DNA from: Corallococcus sp. NCRR
GTDB taxonomy: Bacteria > Myxococcota > Myxococcia > Myxococcales > Myxococcaceae
Assembly (NCBI RefSeq): GCF_026965535.1
Contig: NZ_CP114039.1
Coordinates: 4,402,001 to 4,466,000 of the forward strand
Reading direction: 5' to 3'
DNA length: 64,000 nucleotides
Position 1 is the stretch's first letter. The number at the start of each line of letters is the position of its first letter. Below the pieces are notes generated by a model. It was not told the DNA's origin, made no database searches, and worked only from the letters and a program-made list of their open reading frames with translations. This document shows, one piece after another, positions 25,846-33,396 of this stretch. A program made the position numbers and the translations under genes.

Positions 25846-26772
25846 ATGACGCGGCACAAGGTTCTCGTGGTTCCCCGGGAGATTGCTGGTGATCGGCTCG
25901 ACCGGTTCCTGACGAAGCACGTCCCCGGCCTCACGCCGGAGCGGGCCCGGGCGATGCTGGACGCGGGGCGCGTGCGCATCCGGGGCAAGAAGGCGCAGGC
26001 CACGCGCAAGCTGTGGGGCGGCGAGGAACTCACCCTGGAGGTGCCGGAGCCGCGGCCCTCGCCGCGTGCCTCCGAGGAGGGCCCGGCGCTGCCGGTGCTG
26101 TACGACGACGCGGCGCTGGTCATCGTGGCGAAGCCGCCGGGGCTGGTGGTGGAGCCGGAGGGGCGGGCGGCGTCCGTGGTGGGGCTGCTCGCGGCGCGCT
26201 GCCCCCCGTTCGACGTGGAGGGCGTGGCCCAGCCGGGCGTGGTGCACCGGTTGGACCGGGAGACGAGCGGATGTCTGGCATTGGCCCGGACGGATGACGC
26301 GGTGGCGGCGCTCCTGAAGGCGTTCCAGGAGAAGCGCGTGGACAAGCGCTACCAGACGCTGGTGCTGGGCCGTCCGCCGGACACGGGGCACCTGGAGGGA
26401 CCGTACGCGAGGGACCCGAAGGATCCGCGCCGCTTCACGACCCGCGTGCCCTCCGCGCGCCGGGCGGCGCTGACGTTCACGGTGCGCGAGCGGTTCCGGG
26501 AGGGGGCGCTCCTGGACATCGACCTGGACACGGGGCGCACGCATCAGATCCGCGTGCAGCTGTCGGAGGCCGGATTCCCGGTGCTGGGGGATTCGCTCTA
26601 CGGCACGGAGGAGGCGCGCAGGCACCCTGCGGCGCTCGCGGTGGGGCGTCAGGCCCTGCATGCGTGGAGGCTGGAGGTGCCGTCCTCCGCGACAGGCCAG
26701 GTGGTCCAGGTGGAGTCGCCGCCGCCGGAGGACTTCCAGCGGGGGCTCGCGGTGCTGCGCGGGGGCGCATGA
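25846..26772 (+). CDS. RluA-family 23S rRNA pseudouridine synthase
   Basis: 308 residues. An N-terminal S4-like RNA-binding segment (RLDRFLTKHVPGLTPERA, about 14-31) precedes the synthase domain, with the catalytic Asp in HRLDRETSG and the later GRTHQIRVQL motif. It should isomerise specific uridines in ribosomal RNA. The start was chosen at MTRHKVLV, where the S4 segment begins. An upstream in-frame ATG at 25780 adds unlike residues. It marks the boundary between the biosynthetic cluster and general chromosome. Which uridine it modifies is not clear. Confidence 0.9.
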   Translation: MTRHKVLVVPREIAGDRLDRFLTKHVPGLTPERARAMLDAGRVRIRGKKAQATRKLWGGEELTLEVPEPRPSPRASEEGPALPVLYDDAALVIVAKPPGLVVEPEGRAASVVGLLAARCPPFDVEGVAQPGVVHRLDRETSGCLALARTDDAVAALLKAFQEKRVDKRYQTLVLGRPPDTGHLEGPYARDPKDPRRFTTRVPSARRAALTFTVRERFREGALLDIDLDTGRTHQIRVQLSEAGFPVLGDSLYGTEEARRHPAALAVGRQALHAWRLEVPSSATGQVVQVESPPPEDFQRGLAVLRGGA

Positions 26773-26782
26773 TAGTTTTTTG

Positions 26783-26815
26783 GGAACCGGTGGGCCTGAC
26801 GGGACGTCAGGTTCC
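26783..26815. other. Nested inverted repeat after the pseudouridine synthase gene
   Basis: CCTGACG, GGA, CGTCAGG forms a 7-base-pair hairpin at 26795-26811, framed by GGAACC and GGTTCC. It lies between the pseudouridine synthase stop and the first lipoprotein gene, downstream of a short T run. It may be a terminator or an operator. Confidence 0.4.
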
Positions 26816-26863
26816 GCGTCCGGTCACTGCTCCGTGAGCGGTGCCGGGCGCCTAGAGGGGAAC

Positions 26864-28357
26864 ATGCAATCGCTGATGAAGGGTTGGGGCAGTGTGTCGC
26901 TGGTGGCGGCGTTGTGGCTCGTGGGATGTGGCTCCTCCACGAGTCCGTCGGCTCCCGGGGGGGACGCCGGCACGACGGTGGATGCGGGGGCGGACGCGGG
27001 CGTCACGGATGATGCGGGCACGCCGGACAGCGGCGTGGTGCCGGAAGGGCCGCCCTGCGAGAAGACCCTCGGCGTCTGCGCGGGAGCGAAGCACGCGTGG
27101 GTGGATGGCGCCTTCGAGCCCGTGTGCACCGCTCGCTCCTATGGCGCGGACTACGAGGCGACGGAGACGCGCTGCGACGGCCTGGACAACGACTGCGACG
27201 GGGTGACGGATCCGACGACGTGGGCGGATGCCGCGCCGATGCAGTGGGCTCCGGACGAGAAATGGGCGGACAGCCTGCCCGTGGCGGGGGGCTTCCTGTT
27301 CGTCTCCTCCGACGGTCTGGCGGCCATCGAGCTGCTCCGGCTGGATGCAGCCCTGGCGTTGCAGGGCAGGGCCGCGCTGCCGATGTCGCCCGCGCCCATC
27401 CGGGTGTCGAGGGCGCAGCTGCTGCGGACCGCTCGCGGGCCGGCGCTCTTCTCCATCGTCGTGTACTCCGAGCCGAGCTACTTCGTCCGGGGCAGCCTCT
27501 TGCAGCTCGATGAGCGGGGCACTCCCATGGGCGAGAGTGCCGTCCTCTTCGAAGGGCCCTACACCTGGGCGAATGGACACGTGGCCCCCTCCCTGGATGG
27601 AGAGCGGCTCGCGGTGACCTGGACGTGGGAGCTCGCCGGTGCCCGCGAGGTGCAGGGCATGACGGTGGACCCCACCGGCCAGGTCCTGGCGGCTCCTCGC
27701 GTGCTGTACCGGTCGGACTCGCTTGATCTCTCCGCGGCGGAGGTGCTGGGCCTGGGGGATGGCGGGTTCCTGGTGAAGGCGAACGAGAACAAGGCGGGCA
27801 CGTTCGATGACACGCGTGTCTGGCTGCAGCGTTACGACCGTGAGCTCCTGCCCGTGGGGGATGAGCGCATCCTCACCGTGAAGTACGCGGCCGCTCCCAG
27901 GCTGATGCTGACGGCTCCCTTGGAAGAGGGCGGCGCGGGCGAGCCGACGTTGCTCTACCGGGATCCGCATGGATTCACGCCCCAGTTCCTGCAGGTGCGG
28001 TCGCTCTTCGACCAGGGCATGGCGGAGAGCCTGACCGCCACGAAGCAGAGCCAGACCGCCGAGTTCGGCGCGACGATGACCTCCCGGGGACTCCAGCTGG
28101 CGTGGGTCTCCATGCTCTTCGTGTCCAATCCCTCCGGGGATGCCTCCTTCAGCGTCGAAGGGCGGCTCTGGGGGCGGAGCGCGAGCGGCATCGTGACGGA
28201 TTGGACGCCTGGCACCCCGTCCATTCCCATGCACGTCGCCTCGTCCTGGGTGAGGCTGCATGAGCTGGCGGGGCATCAGCTGGGGGCGCTCACGATGACC
28301 GCCACGGATCAGCCCAGGACGTACACCTTGCGGTCGCTGCGCTACTGCGCGCCTTGA
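26864..28357 (+). CDS. Lipoprotein with MopE-type metal-binding motif, paralogue 1
   Basis: 497 residues. Signal peptide ending in lipobox LVGC, then an Asp/Ala/Gly linker (DAGTTVDAGADAG), then a cysteine-containing segment with RCDGLDNDCDGVTD, the repeat known from MopE-type putative metal-binding proteins. The remaining 380 or so residues look like beta-rich sheets without a named domain. Probably displayed on the outer membrane. AGAGGGGA precedes the ATG. It is the first of three tandem paralogues and the most diverged. Function is not known. Confidence 0.82.
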   Translation: MQSLMKGWGSVSLVAALWLVGCGSSTSPSAPGGDAGTTVDAGADAGVTDDAGTPDSGVVPEGPPCEKTLGVCAGAKHAWVDGAFEPVCTARSYGADYEATETRCDGLDNDCDGVTDPTTWADAAPMQWAPDEKWADSLPVAGGFLFVSSDGLAAIELLRLDAALALQGRAALPMSPAPIRVSRAQLLRTARGPALFSIVVYSEPSYFVRGSLLQLDERGTPMGESAVLFEGPYTWANGHVAPSLDGERLAVTWTWELAGAREVQGMTVDPTGQVLAAPRVLYRSDSLDLSAAEVLGLGDGGFLVKANENKAGTFDDTRVWLQRYDRELLPVGDERILTVKYAAAPRLMLTAPLEEGGAGEPTLLYRDPHGFTPQFLQVRSLFDQGMAESLTATKQSQTAEFGATMTSRGLQLAWVSMLFVSNPSGDASFSVEGRLWGRSASGIVTDWTPGTPSIPMHVASSWVRLHELAGHQLGALTMTATDQPRTYTLRSLRYCAP

Positions 28358-28368
28358 TTGGAGGGACC

Positions 28369-28727
28369 ATGCATTCGCGGATGATGTCGTTGGGACCTGT
28401 GTCGTTGGTGATGGCCCTGCTGCTCGCGGGCTGTGATTCGTCCACGAAGCCGCCGGAGCCCGTGCCGGACGCCGGCACCCAGGTGGATGCCGGCGTCACG
28501 GACGACGCGGGCACACCGGACAGCGGTGTGGCGGAGGCCCTGCCCTGTGAAAAGACCCAGGGCGTGTGCGCCGGGGCGAAGCGGGCCATGGTGGACGGCG
28601 CCTATGAGCCCGTGTGCACCGCGCGCTCCTACGGCGAAAACTACGAGGCGACGGAGACGCGCTGCGACGGTCTGGACAACGACTGTGACGGCGTGACGGA
28701 TCCGGCCACCTGGACGGACGTCGCTCC
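28369..28727 (+). repeat. Direct repeat copy A (lipoprotein N-terminal region)
   Basis: About 359 bases nearly identical to 29856-30214, 1487 bases away, with only a handful of mismatches. Similarity then drops abruptly after the codons for the DVAP segment. A sharp edge suggests gene conversion of the export and linker region. Confidence 0.85.
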
Positions 28728-29844
28728 CCTGAAATGGGCGCCCTACGAGAGGTCGGTGGACAGCCTGCCCGTGGCAGGGGGCTTCCTGATGGTCTACGTC
28801 GACAGCCCGGAGTGGATCGAGGTGCTCCGGTTCGACGAATCCCTGAACCTCCAGGGCACGTCGAGGATCCCTCAGGGTCCAGACTTCTCTCACGTGACGG
28901 ACGCACAACTGGTGCGGACCGTTCGCGGCCCTGCCCTCTACTTCACCGCGCTGCATGTCAAGACGGGGACCCCCGCCGAAGGACGCCTCGTGCAACTGGA
29001 TGAACAGGGCGCACCCATTGGCTCTCCCGGAGGCGTGGTGCTCTTCGAGCAGCCCACGGCCTTTCTGTTCGCGCGCGTGGCCGCGTCCGTGGACGGCCAG
29101 CGGATCTCCGTAGTCTGGGCCCCGGGGATCACCGGTGTCCGACAGGTGCAGGGCATGCTCGTGGATCCCGCCGGACAGGTCCTGGTCCCGCCCCGGGTGA
29201 TCTTCCAGTCGGACTCGCCCGAACTCTATTCGCCGAGGGTGCTGGCCATGGGGGATGGGAACTTCCTGGTGACGGCGTCCGAGGGCGTGGGCACGTTCGA
29301 TGACAACCACATCCGGTTGCGGCGTCATGACCGCGAATTGGGACTCGTGGGAGACGAGCGTCGCCTCGCCGTGGCGTATAGGGCGGTTCCCAAGCTGCTG
29401 ATGATGCCCGCGAAGGAGGGTGGGGAAGAGCCGGTGATGCTCTACCGCGAACCGGATGGGCACACTCCCAGGCTCCATGAGGTGCGGCACCTCTTCGCGG
29501 GGGGCATGCCCGTGACGCTGACGTCCGCGGCGTGGAGCGAGTCCAGCGTGCTTGGCGCCACGATGACGTCACGGGGGCTTCAGTTGGCCTGGACCTCCAT
29601 GGGCCATGTGCCCGTTCCCGGCCAGGAGTCGGGCTTCATCTACGACGGGCGGCTCTGGGGCATGAGCCCTTCGGGCGTCGTGACGGATTGGACGCCCGGA
29701 CCCGCGCCCATGCCTCTTCACCGGAACGGGGAATGGGTGCTGCTGCATGAGCTCCCGGACCGCTGGATGGGCGCGCTCATGATGACCGCCACCGTCAGCC
29801 CCGAGTCCTACACCCTCCACTCGCTTCGTTACTGCGCCCCTTGA
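28369..29844 (+). CDS. Lipoprotein with MopE-type metal-binding motif, paralogue 2
   Basis: 491 residues with the same layout as its upstream neighbour: lipobox LLAGC, Asp/Ala/Gly linker, RCDGLDNDCDGVTD, then a long beta-rich region. GGAGGG lies just before the chosen ATG; an alternative TTG overlaps the previous stop. Only 11 bases separate it from paralogue 1, so they are likely co-transcribed. The first 120 or so residues are almost identical at DNA level to paralogue 3 while the rest is only moderately alike. Confidence 0.82.
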   Translation: MHSRMMSLGPVSLVMALLLAGCDSSTKPPEPVPDAGTQVDAGVTDDAGTPDSGVAEALPCEKTQGVCAGAKRAMVDGAYEPVCTARSYGENYEATETRCDGLDNDCDGVTDPATWTDVAPLKWAPYERSVDSLPVAGGFLMVYVDSPEWIEVLRFDESLNLQGTSRIPQGPDFSHVTDAQLVRTVRGPALYFTALHVKTGTPAEGRLVQLDEQGAPIGSPGGVVLFEQPTAFLFARVAASVDGQRISVVWAPGITGVRQVQGMLVDPAGQVLVPPRVIFQSDSPELYSPRVLAMGDGNFLVTASEGVGTFDDNHIRLRRHDRELGLVGDERRLAVAYRAVPKLLMMPAKEGGEEPVMLYREPDGHTPRLHEVRHLFAGGMPVTLTSAAWSESSVLGATMTSRGLQLAWTSMGHVPVPGQESGFIYDGRLWGMSPSGVVTDWTPGPAPMPLHRNGEWVLLHELPDRWMGALMMTATVSPESYTLHSLRYCAP

Positions 29845-29855
29845 GCCAAGAGACC

Positions 29856-30214
29856 ATGCATTCGCGAAAGATGTCGTTGGGACCTGTGTCGTTGGTGATG
29901 GCCCTGCTGCTCGCGGGCTGTGATTCCTCCACGAAGCCGCCGGAGCCCGTGCCGGACGCCGGCACCCAGGTGGATGCCGGCGTCACGGACGACGCGGGCA
30001 CACCGGACAGTGGCGTAGCGGAGGCCCTGCCCTGCGAAAAGACCCAGGGCGTGTGCGCCGGGGCGAAGCGGGCCATGGTGGACGGCGCCTATGAGCCCGT
30101 GTGCACCGCGCGCTCCTACGGCGAAAACTATGAGGCGACGGAGACGCGCTGCGACGGTCTGGACAACGACTGTGACGGCGTGACGGATCCGGCCACCTGG
30201 GCGGACGTCGCTCC
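29856..30214 (+). repeat. Direct repeat copy B (lipoprotein N-terminal region)
   Basis: Partner of 28369-28727. The few substitutions are mostly silent, consistent with recent homogenisation. Confidence 0.85.
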
Positions 30215-31346
30215 GCTGGGGACGCCTCCGCACGGAGGCATCGTGGACAGCCTGCCCGTGGCGGGGGGCTTCCTCGTGGTGTCCGTGGCGGGGCAGGACA
30301 CCGTCCAGATTCGTCGCCTTGATGAATCCCTGGCGCTGCAGGCCACGACGCAGGTGCCCGTGGCGCCCGGCGCGGAGCCGGTCACCATGGCCCGCCTGGT
30401 TCGGACCTCGCACGGACCGGCGCTCGTCTATGTGGGCCGGTACACGAGCCCGTCCTCCGTGTCGCAAGGACGCCTCGTTCAGCTCGACGAGCAGGGCAAC
30501 CCCGTCGGCACTCCGGGGGGCGTCGTCGTTTTCGAATATCCCCAGGTCCCGGTCTCCGCGGGGGTGGCCACCTCCCTGGACGGACAGCGGCTCGCGGTGA
30601 TGTGGAACGTGGTGACGGAGGATTACAGGGAGACCCAGGGGCTGGTCGTGGATGCGGACGGAAAGCGGTTGAGCGGACCCTGGATCCTGTTCAGGACGCA
30701 GGAACAGGTCGTCCTCTCCAAGCCGACCGTGCTGGCGCTCGAGGATGGAGGGTTCCTGGCGATGGTGGTGGAGGACCACGGTCCGGAATCCCCGTCACGC
30801 ATCCAGCTCTGGCGGAACAACTCGGACCTGACGAGCATCAGCGAGCAGCGGATGCTGGACGTGGGAAATTCGCCCATCGCCCAATTGCTGAGCTCGGCTC
30901 CGGGGGCAGGCGGCACACCCGGTGATCCCCTGCTGCTGTACCGCGAGACGTCGGTCCGTCCCCATCAGCTCAAGCAGGTCCGGTCCCTCTTCACCGGCGG
31001 CGCTCCGGCGACGCTCGCCACCGCGGCAGAGGGAGAGACGCCGTGGTTCGGCGCCACCCTGACGTCACGCGGGCTCCAGATGGCCTGGCTCGGCGTACGC
31101 GCCGTATCGCCCGGGACGTCGGGCGACGACCTCTTCAACTGGGAAGGCCGGTTCTGGACCCTCGGGCTGAATGGCATCGCGACGGACCGGAGCCCGGGAC
31201 CCGGGCCCATGCCCCTGCACCGCTTTGCGCAATGGGTGCTGATGCATGAGCTCCCGGGCCACTGGATGGGGGCGCTCGTGATGACCTCCACCAACACGCC
31301 GACGGAAGCCCATACCCTCCAGTCCGTGCGCTACTGCGCGCCCTGA
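29856..31346 (+). CDS. Lipoprotein with MopE-type metal-binding motif, paralogue 3
   Basis: 496 residues. Lipobox LLAGC, linker DAGTQVDAGVTDDAG, then RCDGLDNDCDGVTD and a beta-rich C-terminal region. The start ATG aligns exactly with that of paralogue 2. The ribosome site is weaker than in the other two copies. The C-terminal 370 residues differ enough from both neighbours to suggest separate ligands or partners. Same strand, 11-base gap, so probably one operon of three surface lipoproteins. The role is unknown. Confidence 0.82.
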   Translation: MHSRKMSLGPVSLVMALLLAGCDSSTKPPEPVPDAGTQVDAGVTDDAGTPDSGVAEALPCEKTQGVCAGAKRAMVDGAYEPVCTARSYGENYEATETRCDGLDNDCDGVTDPATWADVAPLGTPPHGGIVDSLPVAGGFLVVSVAGQDTVQIRRLDESLALQATTQVPVAPGAEPVTMARLVRTSHGPALVYVGRYTSPSSVSQGRLVQLDEQGNPVGTPGGVVVFEYPQVPVSAGVATSLDGQRLAVMWNVVTEDYRETQGLVVDADGKRLSGPWILFRTQEQVVLSKPTVLALEDGGFLAMVVEDHGPESPSRIQLWRNNSDLTSISEQRMLDVGNSPIAQLLSSAPGAGGTPGDPLLLYRETSVRPHQLKQVRSLFTGGAPATLATAAEGETPWFGATLTSRGLQMAWLGVRAVSPGTSGDDLFNWEGRFWTLGLNGIATDRSPGPGPMPLHRFAQWVLMHELPGHWMGALVMTSTNTPTEAHTLQSVRYCAP

Positions 31347-31374
31347 CCCCGAGGGGCCTCATCACCGAGGACGG

Positions 31375-31656
31375 CTACCGGCCGGTGTCGTCCTCGTCGT
31401 CGGGCTCGGGCGGTTCCAGCCGGGCCTGCCGCTCACTGGCCTCCCAGGAGGCCTCGGCGTCACCGGCGTGCACACGGGCGGCGGCGTCGTCGTCCTGGTC
31501 GCCGGTCCACGTCGTATGGCCTCCCGCGAAGCCCTCCAGGGGGCGAGCGCCGCGACGCGACTCCACCTCCAGGTCCTTCTGCTCCTGCTCACGCAGCCGC
31601 TCGCGCTCCTGCTCCCGCTCGTGCTCATGCTGCTGCTCAAGAATCCTGTCCGCCAT
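31375..31656 (-). CDS. Small charged hypothetical protein
   Basis: 93 residues, highly charged. The first third is a Glu/Arg/Gln-rich run likely to form a helix or coiled coil; the end is acidic (PPEPDDEDDTG). An excellent AGGAGGTG site sits about seven bases before the ATG, which is why I accept this small gene over the longer overlapping frame. It is convergent with the lipoprotein operon. I do not recognise a family. Confidence 0.65.
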   Translation of the reverse strand: MADRILEQQHEHEREQERERLREQEQKDLEVESRRGARPLEGFAGGHTTWTGDQDDDAAARVHAGDAEASWEASERQARLEPPEPDDEDDTGR

Positions 31657-31805
31657 GTCGCATCACCTCCTGCCCCCAAGGTGGGGTGCGCCCACGCGGG
31701 ACGGCAGGGGGAGGCGGGCGTTCGTGCACGGCCGCATGCCTGCCGTGCGGTCGGTTACGCTCCCGCGGCCCGTGTGGGGTCCGGGCACCACCAGGAGCAC
31801 GGCGC

Positions 31806-32846
31806 ATGAACCCGGGAGTCTCCATCGTCGCCGATGACACGCGGAGCTGGGGACTGGAGACCCCTGGCCCCGGCCTGCTGCTGCAGGTCCCCGCCGCGGG
31901 CCGCTGGACGCAAAGGCCCGCCATGCACCTGGATGCGGCGCCCGGCTACCGCATCCGGTTGCGCGGCATGCGGCAGACGCTGCTCTGGGCCCGCATCGAC
32001 TCCTACTGGGACCGCGCCGTCTTCCTCCGGGGAACGGCCCTGTTTCCCCAGGTCCTGCCGCTCCTGTCCGCGCCTGAGGTCCGGGCCGTGGAGGCCGCCT
32101 CCGGCACCGAGGCCTGGTGGGAGGCCTGGAACTGGCGGGTGGCGCGCGCGCTCGTGGAGGCCCCGTTGCCGGTGCTCCATGCCGGGTCCTGGTGTCTGCG
32201 CCCCGTGCGCGCCATCTCCGGGGAGAAGGCGGAGCGGCATCCGGTCTCCCCCATGGAGTGGGGCTTCGGTCAGCCGCTCATGCCGCCGCACTCGCTGTCC
32301 GCGGTGACGCGGTTCCTCACTGCCTGGAAGGAGGACTGGTGGGAGGCACGGGCCGAACATGCGCCGGGGGTGGTGCTGGGACTGCGCGTGCCTTCTTCGC
32401 CCGAGGATGGACGCGTGAAGAGCTGGCGCAAGCGCGCACGGGACGGGACGCTGCCGCCCGCGCTGCTGCTCTACGTGGACATCCTGGCGAGGTGGCTGGT
32501 GCTGGATGGCCATGACCGCCTGCACGCGGCGCTGCTCGAAGGCGTGGAGCCTCCGCTTTTGGGGTTGTGGCCCTTCATCACCCCGCCGCGGCCCGCGAGC
32601 ACCGTCCGCGAGGAGGGCGCCCTGTTCAGCGCGGAGTTCCAGCTGCGCGCGGGCGCGACGCCGGAGACCGTCGACCGCGTCAACCGCATGCTGGTGCTCA
32701 ACTTCACCCCCGCCCCCCGGGGGACCGTCTCGCGCGCCTGGCCCATCCCGGGGGGACGCGAGACCTGGCGTGAGGAGATCATCACCCGGCGTCGCAGGGG
32801 CTGGCTCCCGCCCCTGGAGGACAACGCCCTGGACTGGCTCACGTAG
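31806..32846 (+). CDS. Hypothetical protein with a ParB-like DGHDR motif
   Basis: 346 residues, no signal peptide or membrane segment. Trp-rich. The most telling stretch is LVLDGHDRLHAALLEG (about 235-250), which resembles the DGHHRxxAAxxxG core of ParB/sulfiredoxin-like folds. The rest does not match that family in my reading. The start at 31806 follows an AGGAG site nine bases upstream. An earlier in-frame ATG lacks such a site and adds low-complexity sequence. A GNAT gene follows after ten bases, so they may be co-transcribed. Confidence 0.75.
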   Translation: MNPGVSIVADDTRSWGLETPGPGLLLQVPAAGRWTQRPAMHLDAAPGYRIRLRGMRQTLLWARIDSYWDRAVFLRGTALFPQVLPLLSAPEVRAVEAASGTEAWWEAWNWRVARALVEAPLPVLHAGSWCLRPVRAISGEKAERHPVSPMEWGFGQPLMPPHSLSAVTRFLTAWKEDWWEARAEHAPGVVLGLRVPSSPEDGRVKSWRKRARDGTLPPALLLYVDILARWLVLDGHDRLHAALLEGVEPPLLGLWPFITPPRPASTVREEGALFSAEFQLRAGATPETVDRVNRMLVLNFTPAPRGTVSRAWPIPGGRETWREEIITRRRRGWLPPLEDNALDWLT

Positions 32847-32856
32847 ACTGCGCGGC

Positions 32857-33378
32857 ATGCTTCGTCAGCACTTCGAACGCCAGACCACCGGCCGGCTGTT
32901 GCTCCGCGCCGTCCGCGAAGACGACCTGGACGCGGTCTTCGCCCTCCACTCGGATCCCACCACGAACTGGTTCAGCCGCCGGGGCTACATGCAGACGCTG
33001 GACGACGCGCGAAGAGTCATGGGCCTCTGGCTGGAGGACTGGGCGCGCGAGGGCGTGGGGTACTGGCTGGTGGAACGGCTGGAGAAGCCCGGCGTCGTCG
33101 TGGGCCTGGGCGGCCTGCGCCACAAGGAATTGGAGGGCCAGCGCGTGCTCAACCTGGCCTACCGCTTCACGCCCGAGACCTGGGGCTCCGGCTACGCCAC
33201 GGAGGTGTCCCGCGTCGCGCTGGCGCTGGCGGCCCGGCACCTGCCGCACGTGCCCCTGGTGGCCATCATCCACCCGGAGAACGCCGCGTCCCTCCGTGTC
33301 GCGGAGCGGCTGGGGATGCGCCTGGACCGGCACATCACCGAGGACGGCATCCAGAACCGCGTGTATGGGATTGGCTGA
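32857..33378 (+). CDS. GNAT-family N-acetyltransferase (RimJ/RimL-like)
   Basis: 173 residues, the usual length. GRLLLRAVREDDLDAVFAL at the start, then YRFTPETWGSGYATEVSRVAL, which carries the acetyl-CoA-binding loop (about 103-123), and HPENAASLRVAERLGM near the end, are typical of the RimJ/RimL-like Acetyltransf_3 group. It transfers an acetyl group to an amine; the substrate is not evident. It ends eight bases from the convergent kinase gene, with a GC hairpin across the boundary. Confidence 0.88.
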   Translation: MLRQHFERQTTGRLLLRAVREDDLDAVFALHSDPTTNWFSRRGYMQTLDDARRVMGLWLEDWAREGVGYWLVERLEKPGVVVGLGGLRHKELEGQRVLNLAYRFTPETWGSGYATEVSRVALALAARHLPHVPLVAIIHPENAASLRVAERLGMRLDRHITEDGIQNRVYGIG

Positions 33379-33380
33379 AG

Positions 33381-33396
33381 CCCGCGTCAGCGCGGG
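33381..33396. terminator. Hairpin between convergent GNAT and kinase genes
   Basis: CCCGCG and CGCGGG form a perfect 6-base-pair stem with a TCAG loop. The loop holds the stop codon of the leftward kinase gene. No T run follows on either strand, so it would be a weak or bidirectional terminator. Confidence 0.4.

Noticed and set aside
24511..26661. 716-residue version of the MFS exporter
   Set aside because: The upstream 300 residues are antisense to the pseudouridine synthase and not membrane-like; a GTG start fits the family.
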